DNA of 64,000 bases from Cardinalis cardinalis (taxonomy: Eukaryota; Chordata; Aves; Passeriformes; Cardinalidae): assembly GCA_014549065.1 (NCBI GenBank), contig JACDOX010000114.1, positions 1,432,902-1,496,901 on the forward strand, in the 5' to 3' direction. This document shows positions 38,307 to 51,024 of the stretch, in pieces. The notes under the pieces were generated by a model. That model did not search any database. It saw nothing but the letters and a program-made list of their open reading frames with translations, and was not told the origin of the DNA. The position numbers were made by a program, and so were the translations under genes. The first letter of the stretch is position 1. The number at the start of each line of letters is the position of its first letter.

Positions 38307-41300
38307 GTATCNACATGTTATAGGGTTAACACGAGAAAAAACACTGAAGTGCAGAAATTCACATCAAAGAATTTGGTGCAAATATTAATTAATTTTGGTG
38401 AGTCAAGTTTCTTCCGGATGAGTTTTGTGTAAAAAAAGACATCAAATGCCTTCTGTGCCCTCACTGCTTTCTTGTTTTTATTTTCTTTTTCTCCTCTAAG
38501 GCTCAAATAGTACAGAATATCAAAAAATAGGTATGAATNACTTCCAAGTGGCAAAACATTGGTGTGGTCACATAACCCTGAAATACTTTATCTGGTTTAG
38601 ACCCTGTATAGACCATTGAAAGATCCACTTTTTCTTGTAACTGTTAAAGCAAAAGAAGAATTAAAAGTTAAAAGAATATGCAAATAAAGAAACAAAGTTT
38701 TGGGTGAACAAGAGAAATGAGACCAGTTTATATTTTAGCTCACTGCTTTGGTAAGAGTAAAGGAATTTTAAGAGAGGTGTAATTATAACTTACATNTTCT
38801 TCTAGGAGTTTTGGCATATGTTTTTTGAAAGTCTTATATAGATATTTAAAAAACTTGAGGTCTAATCCAAACCAGGGGCCTGGAAGCTCATGTTTGAAAT
38901 GCCTGAAGCCATCAGCAGCATCAGTGCCCAATCAACACAGGTTCTCATCTAATTCTCTGTATTTTTCTGTTGTGAAAGGGATAATTTTTTTTCNGTATGC
39001 ATTAACTTTTTATTTTGGCATACACAATCAAACTGAGACATTACCTTCAACATAAAGGACTCAGTAAACTTGTCTGGATCCTGCTGCANTATAAATGAAA
39101 AACAATAGAACCACATTTTAATATTTATTTATGAAAGCATTCTATGACCCATGATAAACTCAAAGCTCTATTTGGTGCTAAAGAATCTCTGTAGAAATAA
39201 AGGAAGTAAAAATTCCAGAGTCACATTTCAAAGTACTTTACAGAATAATTAAATAAGTAATACCTTGTCTGACAGTATTCCTAAAAGAATTGTATCATAC
39301 AATAAGTTGCATGACCAAAATGAAAAAAATCTACTGAGGAAATTAAGTTTTTGACCATTGAAACCCTAAAGCCTATCTGCTTCAAATTAGACACAATAAA
39401 ATCTATTTTACTTATTAAATCCTTTCATAAAAGGCTTAATAGGTANAAAGACTTTAGGGTGCAACCAATGCTAATTATTAATCATAACTGGCACATAGTT
39501 AAATAAGGAAACATTTTCAATGCAAAATTGCAGGNACACTGTTTTATCACTGTAACAAATGCAGTTCAGAAACCCTTGCAGGTTTGTGAAGAGGTTTTGG
39601 TTTGTTTCTTTTCTCTTTTCCNGAGTACAAGCACAGTGGTGTTATTCCATAAAAAATAAAGTTTGCCTTCTAGACTGGCAGAGATGATCATCTGCCTTTG
39701 CCTNTGAGGGACTCATTTCCAGGTTTATTTTTTTTTCTGGTAACACAGAACATATGGAAAAAAGAAAGGTTGTTCAGAAGTTCAATCATTTCCCCTAAAC
39801 CCCATACTTCTGTACTCACATTGGCAAAGGTATATTTTAGAGGACAGGGTAAGGAAGAGATGGAAACATTACAGCAGTTCCACAGAACATCTGCAAGAAT
39901 TTTTGCAACAGGACTTTCACAATATACAAACTAAAAATTATCGANAAGATTTCTGAAACTTAATCATTGTTTAGAACTTCAACCCGGTGAAGCCAAAGGA
40001 CCTCCATAAATGTTGAAAACAATGAAGGAAAACAGGAAATTTTACTGGAGATTGTATTTTAGCTGATGGCAGTCAGTAGGCTCAGTTGCAGTATCATCTG
40101 ATTTTACTTTTAAGATCTATCATGACAGATTGATAGGTGAGGTCTCTTTAGTATCTTTTAAAGCAAAGCTCAAGAGCAAAAACCGTTAAGTGGTTTCTGT
40201 AACATGAAAGAAAGAAAAGGTATTGTATCATATATGAACCACACCTTGGATTTATAATTAAGTTGTGCATTTGTTACCNAAACCAAAACGAATCCCTTTA
40301 AAAAGTAAAGGACACTATCAGGAAGATATTGTTTGCTTACCCNATGCAGTATGAGAAATTGCATGGCCTGAAGGTAAAAAATAAAGGATTTAAAATTTCT
40401 ACCTCCCAGTGAATTTCAGGGCAGGGCTTCATAACACCTTTGTCCAATTGTGGATAAAACATTCTGAAAAAATAAAGTTAAAAACAGATAAGAAAAGTCA
40501 ACTAAAAATCATGTATAAAATATCAAATATTCTTAATTTATTNGAGTTTTAAGAATCATACTCAATTATATATAACTCAAAGTTACTTCATGCTTTTCCA
40601 TGCTTCTTTAAAATTAAATTACTTCATATTATCAAAATAATTTTGCTAATAAAAAAATCCTTATCAGTTGAGAATTTTTGAGGAAATAATTACATANTTC
40701 TGAGCATTATATTTTTCAATATCCAATAATCTTAGGCTGTATAAATTGGCTGCATTGGCTTTCCTTGAATTAGAATCTTAACTGCAGGAAATGTAAAATT
40801 TCCACCAAAACTAAGCAAGTTATCTCAGTAGAGTCTGTCATTATTATTAAACTCTTTCTCTTTTCAAGTCACTATGCAAGTTCTAGGAACTAATGATGGT
40901 ACTAGACAGTGCACAGTCTATCATCAGTAGCCAGATTTTATTTAATAGCTTCTTTCCAGTTGGCTAAGTGAGGGACAGATGGTGGGTAACATGTAATTTC
41001 TGTGCAGTATTATAAGAGCTAGTCACTTAACATGGGATTTCAAAAATCCCCTCTATTTGGAAAACATAAGAATTGCATATTATCCAAAGGAACTGCTGTC
41101 ATTGTACGGAAATTTTCTTTTTCTCCAGGGTACTGCTTTACTCTTTGTTAATCCAAATAGAATTTGTGTGGCAAAAAGCCACAAATTTAATCTCTTAGNT
41201 GTGACCTTGAAGAAGTAACTCAGTTAAATCAATTTGGTATTTATTCAGCCCTGACATTCTTGTAGCATCATTTGTTATGTGAGCCTTTCTGNCTTCTCAG

Positions 41301-41560
41301 CCATCTTAATCCATTTTGTTCTAATGCTTTTCTCCTGTCCTTATTTCCATACATCTTCATTACCAGCACTCCAGCTCAAGCTGCTGCTGAAGGGTTAAGA
41401 TATTTATTAAATCTAAACTCAAACAAGTGTTAACATGGAGCAGCTACTGAGAGTACAGAGATAAAAGGCCATTTGCTGGCTTAATTAAAATTAATCAGAA
41501 ATAATGGACTGCCTTGAGGAGGAATAACATAAACACATCATACTAATCTCACAAGCTCAA

Positions 41561-41594
41561 TTTAGGAATAGAGGAACTTTAGGAATAGAGGAAG
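41561..41594 (+). repeat. Tandem duplication, 17-bp unit
   Basis: TTTAGGAATAGAGGAA followed by C in copy one (41561-41577) and G in copy two (41578-41594). The copies are identical at 16 of 17 positions. Confidence 0.9.
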
Positions 41595-43978
41595 GTTTAG
41601 AAGAGATCAGAATAAGTTCTCTTCATGATAAAATTCATAACTTTTTGATTCAAAGTCCTATTGCAATGTTTTAAAACTATTAATTCTTAAGAGTTTCCTT
41701 CTGACATTGATAACAGCTAGGCTTTTGTAATGTGATCTTAATAGGCTATTAATACCAGGACAAGATTAAGGGATTTGTTCTATCCTTNAGTAGTGCATGT
41801 AGCTGTTTCTAAGAAGAATGGAAAGTATCTATTCATATTGATCACTGCAGGAGATGTTCTATGAGGTTCATGCAATCTTTCCATACATTATTTGGGAAAA
41901 ACTAGCTGTCTAAGAAAGACTGACAATATTTAGCAGGACCCTTTGTTAACTCTTTCTCATAAATAACTGGTTTTCATTTTGTGACTTTCTGGAATATAAT
42001 GTACCTTTCCTACTCTCTTTTCTACCTCAGTTTTCAAATAGCTATATTAAAAGAAATGAGGAAGACAGCCCAAATCAAACCATGTGTTAGCTAGAATATT
42101 TCAGCCCTAGTCTATTTTGCCTTTGTTGNAGTATTGAGTCTCATGTACTGAATAGATTCTTTGAGAGATTGTTAGCAAGAAAAATAGAGTTGCACCTCTT
42201 GCAAAACACACTCAGTTCTTAGGATTTTTACATCAGTGTAATTCAGAAAATGAATCCTATATAACTAGATTGCATTTACCTCATTATATGGCTTTGCAAA
42301 CACCTNATTTCAGAATTAAAATAGTCCTAGTTCATTTTACCTTATATTGCCTTGGAAGTTGATTATGTTAAGTCAGATTCAGGTCCCTTTAATGTATAGG
42401 GTGTGTATTCACATAATTGTTTATGTGGTTTAACGAATGCAATTTAAATCTACCTTTTTAGACCATTCAATTAATTTCTCCCTGAGTCCTTATGTAGACA
42501 GAGCCTTCTCCTTCTTTCAAGGCTGCTCTTTTAAAGTTTTGTCTGTTGTTGGGTTGGGCCGAGCTTANTGCATTTCTGACAGGCTATTTTGCAAACTATC
42601 TCTTCTTGTTTTCCCTTTTATATCATGCAACAGATAACTGATATAAGAACAAGATCTCTCTTGCTGCTGGATTATTTGTTCCTCTAGGAAGCTAATTCTC
42701 ACTAGGGCATTTGTAAGGAACTGTTACAACCCTTAGGGTATTGCAGGCTGTCAGAGGTGTTGTGTTCTTTTAATTTAAAATTTCCAAAAAAAAGTTCATT
42801 GCTGATATTATACCTTTGTATTTGATCCTGCATTTGCTGACCGCAATCAAGCTAGTTTGAGTATAATAACATATATAATTTCATCATAAACAAAAGCTGT
42901 ATATGACATATGCATGAAACATGAAACATAAAAACATGGATATACTGGCCAAAACAAGGCCTCTTTAACACAGAANAGAGTCAGGAATCTCCCATACCAT
43001 CCCGTTCACCCATGATATCATAGGCATTAAAGTTGGATGAGTTGTTTGTNAGCACTGTATCTAGTAGCAGACTGTTACTCTGATTGATAGAGACCTCCTA
43101 ATATCCTGTCTACAGATACTGATGAACAGATAATGTACTTTTATGTTGTTCTTTGAANACTATGCATCTTTTTAACCCAGGATCATCCATAAAGAATCAT
43201 CCTTGATTAACCTAAATTTCACTGCCCTAAGCCAGAATCATAAACTTNCCTGAGATCATGATTGCAGTGGCCATTCTAAACATCTCTTAAATTTTTAATT
43301 AATTTTTCTTTTTCTATAAATTGAAAAATTATATTTTTGATTGGATACTTCAAAAAATATTTGTCTACCTTGTCTCTGCTTATACACAGCATCTGGCTAG
43401 CTCTAGGATCACAGATTTTTTTCAGATTTTGATGGGCATAAACTTCTACATAAAAGAAGCTGAATTTAATTTTATCTTGCATTTATTAGGTCTGTGACAG
43501 CTTGGTGCTCAATTCAAACAAAAGCATAAAAGAAATTAGAAACTTCTTTATATTGCTAACTGCAAAGTTATTGGTTACAGAGTAACCCTGAGTATTTTCT
43601 AAATTCAAGTCAGGCATCGAACTATCTCCAAACATTTGTNTTGAGGTGCAAGATGTAATACATAAAGTCAGCCTAACAATGAAGAAAGGAAAATAATTAG
43701 TTAAATCCCTTTTTCCTATATATATTTTAGGTTACTGATAAGTGAGTATAAATGAAAATAATTCTCATTAAACACACTTCAAAAGGAGCTATCTNATTAA
43801 AAACCTTCTATCTTTAAAAAAAAACAATGGTAAGTTTACATTACTATCTCATACTGAGAATAGACACTTCCAATGTCTTTTTATCCTTATTTTAAAGAAG
43901 CACTGCAAAATCTTAGTGGTCTAAAAGTCTATGTAAATGTACTGAAAGCCTTATTTAAAACTTTTACATCCATACAAT

Positions 43979-44002
43979 TAATATTTATAGAAATAAATAT
44001 TA
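43979..44002. repeat. AT-only inverted repeat, 10-bp stem
   Basis: TAATATTTAT, loop AGAA, ATAAATATTA, in a very AT-rich stretch (43960-44060). Low information because of composition. Confidence 0.8.
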
Positions 44003-46541
44003 TTTCTATTACTTATATTAATTATATTAATCATCTAGTATTATTNATAATCAATAATTGNTGAAGAATAATTCTGATGCTTTTTCTTGGNACNAAAGTA
44101 AAGTAAATAAAATAAATAGATAATATACAAAAGTCAATGTATGTTTATACATTGCACTTCAATGGTGCATTGATAAAGATTAGCTTATCCTCCATAAGAA
44201 ACACAGTGTAATAAACTGCACAGCACACTTTGGGAGAATGTAAAGTTTTACAAAGAACATAAGATCAAGAAAACATGAGAAAGTCAAGTATTTGGTGAGC
44301 TGTCACAAAAACACTGAGACTAATATGGAAATATTAATGTACCCAAAAATAAGCAAGACTCATGATTATAAAACTAACTAACTAAAAAAATCCCAATTAC
44401 ATGTCAAAGGTTGTGATACCTAAGACAGGTACTGAGTGAAAATCTGAATCTTTCAGCCACAGAAGTTGAACAGTGTAGNAAGAAAAATACGCGCAGTGCT
44501 GAATGTCCTGGGATGCCATTGGAGTCTAACATCTCTTGCATTGCCTAACAGTAATGTTATGAAATTAGGAGTGCTTATTCTTACTCAGCCTTAGTTTTGA
44601 ACTGTTCTGCTGTCAACTAATAAGAAAACCTTTCTTTCTCCTCTGAAACACAACACACTCAACATCATCATTCCTGTCTATACCTTCTTAAAATTCTTGT
44701 TCTTAAATAGGGATTGCTAAACTCTGCACATATCTTAAAGGTGTTTATAAAGCAAACCTTTTAATTTTACTGTTCATAGNGTGTTCCAAACTCCATATTT
44801 TCAGAAAAGTTTTGGGGTTTGTTTGGGTTTTATTCAGAGATCAGTAAAACTTNCTTATTTGTTGTATATCCTAGTTTGATACCTCATTGTTTCTGCAGGA
44901 AAAGTAGTTTTCTCTAAAAGGATATTNCATTTGTATTGGAACTTTCATAATAAGAATATTTCAATGCCTCAGAACTATAAGCTGTACATTTTTGTGTGTG
45001 TCACTGGTATTCTTGCTAAAGTGTCAGCTTCTCGCTTGGTCAGGTTTTGTTGGAATATGTGAGACAGAAGAGCTGCATGAAATAGTGTGATGTAGAGGAT
45101 AATAAAGTGGTATAGAATTTCAGCACCTTTGAGAGCCACAAACCTACAGCAATCTTGCACCTGGAGAAGTTGTCTCAGGAGATCCATTTAATGAAAATGC
45201 ACTGTAATTGCGAGAACAGGAATTGCTCAGCAAAACTTTATTGCATCTTTTGGGCTGTCTTCTATTTTAGCTGGAAGATTGCACATGGGAGTCTCTATGA
45301 ATCTTTCAGAAAGCAAACAGCAAAGTGAAACCAAGGAAAACAGGAGAATGATCTCCAGTAACATAATTTGCAAGTCCAGGTAGAATCCATCTAAACTGAT
45401 GGGGTTTATATTTGAAACATTGCTGTGAAGAGCAAGGGCATCTGCTCATACACAAAACAGTCAAGTATTACACAACAGGAAAACATGATTAGTGCTGTGT
45501 TTCACTCCTTCTATTACGGTCCCATTTCTCCCACTGCTATTAATCTGTTTCTAATTTTTCACCCTTCTTTTCCTTTCTCGGGCCTGGTACAACCATGTCA
45601 ATTTATTTTAAATTATTATTTAATTTTTAACATTATTGCTTTCTTAGCATCTAAGTTGTTTTAGAAAATTCAACAGAATAAGAAAGGAGTGGAGAAAAGC
45701 AAGACTGGAATGGAAAGCAGAGCTGAATTTTGAACAGAAGCTGCCCAAGACTTTACATGGCATTTTCTTCTTTGCCATATGTTCCACATGCTAAGTTTAG
45801 CTGAAGTAAACCCAATAATACTGCAGCTAACTGACTTTAAGAAAAAGTTACAGTTTGTGGAAAATGCAGTGTGGCACAACAGAAATTTCAGGCACGATCA
45901 GCATATANATGTATTCTAAAATAACCTGCTATTCAAGTAGTGGAGAGGCAAAGGATATTGTCCCAGAAAATGGAGATATTCTCTGTCTCCAGCTAAATGT
46001 AGATAAAAGTATGATGGAGATTAATATGTGAATTGAAGACTCTGGGTTATTCTGGGTAGAAAAAAGTCCTCTGCAAGACTGTAATTAAATTGGTAATATC
46101 TATACTGGATGTACAAATTGTAACTTGGAGAGGAGATAAGAGTACTTNCAAAATTTCTTTATAGTACTGTTAAAATTTTTAGCTAACAAATCTGTGAATG
46201 AATATGTCTACTCTTAAAAATTAGCTGAAACTTATGGAAAAGCTCAAGAATTTGTGGAAATCTCAAGAAATACGCCTTTGCNATACATTGGAAAAATGAA
46301 GTAACACCTTCATCTAAATGTTAAATTCCTGNCACCTGATTGGATGTACCACAAAGTATTGTTATGGAATTTGAGGTGTATTTTAAGAAAAGCAGAAGCA
46401 AATTTGTACAAGTGGTTTCTAACAACTTTTCAGTGAAGACATAGCAAGGAAAATGTTGGTATCTTCAACATTAGGAAAAAGTAACGGACAAAGGAGTAAG
46501 GTAATTAGAGATTAAATTGGAATCACGATACTGAGCTTTTA

Positions 46542-46665
46542 GGGGGCTTGGGAGTTTTTTTGTTGGTTTTATTTTTTTTGTTTGTTTTTTGTTTGGTTTG
46601 TTTTGGTTTTTTGTGGGGTTTTTTTTTGTTGGTTGTTTTTATGGTTTGTTCATTTGGGTTTTTTA
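46542..46665 (+). repeat. T/G-rich low-complexity tract
   Basis: About 120 bases nearly free of C and with only a few A, made of GTTTG, TTTTGG and GGGGTTT words. Followed at once by a perfect 23-bp tandem duplication. Confidence 0.9.
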
Positions 46666-46672
46666 ACTGTTT

Positions 46673-46718
46673 AATGTACATATTAGCTTACAGGCAATGT
46701 ACATATTAGCTTACAGGC
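46673..46718 (+). repeat. Perfect tandem duplication, 23-bp unit
   Basis: Two identical adjacent copies (46673-46695 and 46696-46718) beginning AATGTACATATTAGC. It directly follows the T/G-rich tract ending near 46665. Perfect identity suggests a recent slippage event or a copy-number polymorphism. Confidence 0.95.
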
Positions 46719-47392
46719 ATCTTTCTGTTTTGAAGCATAAAAACCTATCTCCCCAGAAATTCAATTTCTTGAAGAAGGGCAAAAATATAAATTCTAGATA
46801 GGTGTTTCCATATCTCATGCAGACAAGGTCTTCTAGTAGTCTATCCAAGCTCTTAATCAAAATATGGGAAGTGTCATGTTTCCGTCCAGAATATAGAGCA
46901 GACAGACAGGTGCAGATTCACTGCTATGTCAAGAATGAGCAGGTACCAGTAGAAACCATTACAGTTATTTGACTATAGCATAGATGAGATTATCTTCTAC
47001 TGACTTCCCTGGTTTTTATTATAAAATTATATTTTATACATTCTGTGCTTTCCCCTTTTCACTCTCTTTTAAAAACTTTAAACAGTACTTTCATATATGC
47101 ATANATTTGGTTTGCTCTGTTGCCACTACCCAGTTTATCCACTAATTGGGTAAATGGCATGACACAATTTTGAATAAGGGAAATAATCACATTTTTCTCC
47201 TCCACTTTATTCTTGTAAATTTTACCAAGCAGATAAAAAAATCTGCTGCTTAAGATGATTTTCTTTTTACTTCTTACTAAATTATTTGTGACTTTCAGAA
47301 CTGTTCAGTAATGACTACACAAAGTCAATAGATCATGTAACGAAGTTAATTCCAAATCCATATAAACCTTCTAAATAAAGTTTGAGTTGATA

Positions 47393-47429
47393 CACAAATT
47401 AATTTGTGAGGCATTCAAATTATGAATGC
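47393..47429. repeat. Two adjacent palindromes
   Basis: A perfect 16-bp palindrome, half-site CACAAATT (47393-47408), then two bases, then GCATTC with a 7-nt loop and GAATGC (47411-47429). Confidence 0.9.
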
Positions 47430-50051
47430 TTATTAGACTATANTATTTCTAATTAACAACACACCAGCTGCTAAAATTAATTTTAAATATTCCTGTGATT
47501 TTTAAGNGTGTGTATTATCATTTTTTGCTAAAGATAGAACTAGTGTAATGAATGCAAAGAAAATTAAAAAAGTTGGTTCTTATTTCAGCTACATCATGAA
47601 AAAAGATAAAATTTAAATTTAAATTACTCTCACTAAAATATAAGTTCATATATATTAAAACATATTATATTATTTCTAGACATGAGTGGTAAAGATTGAA
47701 CAGGAAATGTTCACAAAACTCAGAAATTAAGATTCTTTCCAAAATCAAACCAAAGCATTTTCACATTTTCCCCTGAACTTTCTTCCTTTTTCTTCTTCCT
47801 CTATTGTCTCTCTACTTTGTGTTTTGTGTGAAAACTTTTTGTTTCAGCTCAGAATGGCACTGCCACACTGTTCTTACACATAATTTGCCTAAGTGTTCAT
47901 ACTGGGAGTTTTGCAATGGGCTGTAAAACTGAATTTGGAGAAGCATGTGGAGAAGGAGAAGGGAAGAGAGATGCAGCCCTCCTGCTGCCCATGTAGCACA
48001 CAATCAGATGTGCATTCCGTGAATGCCACCACACGGACTCTGCTCTATGAGGATGTGGTTACGCCTCACCTTGGGTCTACAGCAAAATTCCCACTGATGT
48101 TAATTGTAATATGGTAAAAACTACTGTAAGAGGAAAAGATGTATCATTATGTCTCTGAAGACTGATAATGTGAGATTCTGAGTTTTGTTTTTGAAGTACA
48201 CAGGTGAAGTTAGTGCCAAGAAAATNCAGCCCACATTACAGCTTCTTCATCCTTGTGTTCCCTTTCACACATATGATGAGAATGCTGACATTTTAGAATG
48301 GACAAGATGAAGAGAGCAGTGTGTGACACNTTAATGTCACAAATCAATAGACTCCTTGGGAACCTGTCAAACTTTAGAAACATAAAAAACCTCAGTACTA
48401 CTGCTTCAGCATGTCTGATTTACTGTGATAACACTCATTTTCACCCTCAAGAGCAGAGGTTCAAAGTCAAACAGCAGAGAGTTCCTACTGATCTTTCTAT
48501 TGAAATAGTCAATGCCTTGAAAAGTCTGTCACAGCTTTATGGAAGTTGTTTGCCACAAAATCAGTAGTATATCTGAATATTAACAGGAGGTAAGCCTTAC
48601 TTTTGTCAGCCATGAAGAATGAGAGTAACAAAATCTGCTACTGAAAATATTGGTGAAACAGGTCTTTATCTGATTTTTTTCATGTATTTCAGTGAAGGCA
48701 AAGGAAGTTTGGAAACAGAAAAAATATATTTTCTTAGAAAGGATGAGAACAGATTTATACCCTATCTGAGGTTATATAGCAAAGTCTTTGAAAATATTCA
48801 AAAATCTGCATAAAAAAATTTATTGGGTTTTCTGGATTCTTGTCCCTGTGTTTGTCACATCTTGCTCATCCAAATTAGCTGCATGAGAAGTACTTATACT
48901 TCTTCCCCTTATACAAAGATATGTCTTAGTTTTCTTCTTTCACAGATTTTGTGTGTATATATGTATGTGGTTTAGAGATGGAACATCTGTGTATAACTCT
49001 GCTCTGAGGGTGATAAATTCCAAGAGACAATAATGTTTTAAGCAGACAGAAGAATATACGGAAAGTAATAGAGTTGAAGCTAATGATTCAGAATACTTTT
49101 TTAATGTTTTGACAATGAAGGAGGAAAAGAAAAGTATTCAAAAGCCAGTATCTGAAAACTGTTATGAGATTATTTGTAGTTAAGTGAAATGCAATTAAAT
49201 GATCAATATGACATCTGTTGACAAGTGAATAGAATTTAGTTTAAAAAAAAAGTTAAAAATAGATTTGAAGATCACTGCTGAGTAAAAAGTCTTGTCAGGT
49301 AGCTAAAAAAGAAATTGTGTTTATGTGATATTAACCTAGAGAAAAAATGTTCACAAATGTGTGAAAAGCAATCCATTGTCTGACACTGAGAATCCAGATG
49401 TTTGCCTGGAGATTACTAACAAAGACGTGGGCATTACACTATAAACAAAATGTGCAAAGGAAGGTTTCTTTAGGATTTATTAGGTGTTAACCAAAGTAGA
49501 CTGATGGGCTGTGAGGAGAGGCAAGTCTATCTGCAGCAGATGTGTGAGGTACAGTAGGGTCCTGTTGACTGCTCCTTTGAAGAGTCACTTGTGTTCATTT
49601 CTGCGGCGGGGGAAAGCTTTCACTAAGTACCCACCACAAATGTGGGGAGTTTGGAGTAATTCACTAGAAGTAGACAGAGCAAACATACTGCTTTGGACTC
49701 TGGACCCCAGAATCAGTCCTTAGAAAGTGAAAACAACTTGGTGATGAACTAATTTGCTAGCATAAACTGGCACCAAAGGCCATTTTTATTCATAGTCCCG
49801 GAATATGACCTAGGGAAGACCACAATTCTGGACTCTCAACCTCCTACAGATGTTACTAAGCTGACATTGCTGATTTATAGCTCTCTCAGGCTCAGTCCTG
49901 AAGTCACAAAGCAACAATACATTTCCAGCCTTAGTCCTACTGGAGAGTAGAGATTTCTAATACTTCATTAATGTCATTACAGCAAAGCAAGAAAGACTGC
50001 ATCTCTTAAAACCATTAAAAACTATGCACTCCTTGACACTGGCCAACATTT

Positions 50052-50097
50052 AGGCTTGATATAATTCCTTACTCAGGTTTGATATAATTCCTTGCAA
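50052..50097 (+). repeat. Tandem duplication, 23-bp unit
   Basis: Two adjacent copies containing TTGATATAATTCCTT (50052-50074 and 50075-50097), with a few differences, mostly in the last bases of the unit. Confidence 0.85.
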
Positions 50098-50955
50098 TAC
50101 CAAGCAGCAAATTGGTGCATGCTGGAGATCTGGAACACCTCAAAGAGCCTGAGAGCTCTTGGTGCAAGTGACAGAAAATGACCAATAAAATCTCAAGCTA
50201 CAAACAAAAAGATAGAAAAATGCATCAAAGTATGCATGTATTTCAGTAAAGACAGAGTGTGCAGAAAGAACTATATGGCTAAATTTACATCTGCAAGCAT
50301 GTTTAAATAGGATTGATAACCTAATGTCCAGCTGCTGTCAGAAGGGTCTCTCAACTGCAGAGCCCACCCCAGCTCCTGGCCATCAATTCCCACAAGCTCA
50401 ATAACTCTCCTGGCTTCTCACTAAGCAGACACTACNCCATAATTTGGCAGAGTATCATAAAAACATGAGAAGTCAATATTTTCTGAGAGTTGAATTGGCA
50501 GAGATCAGACACATGCCAAAATGACTGCTTGTCNAAGGTTTAGAAGGGATAGTGGCCAAAGCTGAGTGAAAACAGGTGAGACTGCCTCTTTCAGTGGGAA
50601 TCAAACAATTCTATCTGCCTAGCCATATCAGCTTCATAGGTTTTTATATCCAAGCCCCATTCCTCTACTGAATTTCCAGAAATATATGCTTGCCACAAAG
50701 TACGCCTGTTTTGAAACCTGGGATATAAATATTGATGGATTTCCTTTTGTTTTGTTTATAGGATTTCCACTGACTTACAAAGGTTATTTGATACAGACAG
50801 ANACCTTTCTTCTTTGGGTCACTAAACACATTGGCATTAATTCTCCAATCAGATCATTCAGAAACGAANGGTATCATGCACAAAATTTCTGATTACCCAA
50901 TATTTTCAAATCTGTTAATATGTTCTCTTATGCTCTAGTTTCCCATACCACTACA

Positions 50956-51024
50956 GAAAAAAAAAGAAAAAAAATTAAAAGAAGAAAAAGAAAAAGATAA
51001 AAAAAAAATTAAAATGTTAAAAAC
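50956..51024 (+). repeat. A-rich purine low-complexity tract
   Basis: Long A runs with interspersed G (GAAAAAG words). It could be a decayed poly(A)-type tail or simple low complexity. Confidence 0.85.

Noticed and set aside
41190..41250. 'tgtgaccttgaagaagtaact' resembling the MIR core
   Set aside because: A single short block with no supporting flanking blocks. Too weak to list as a feature.
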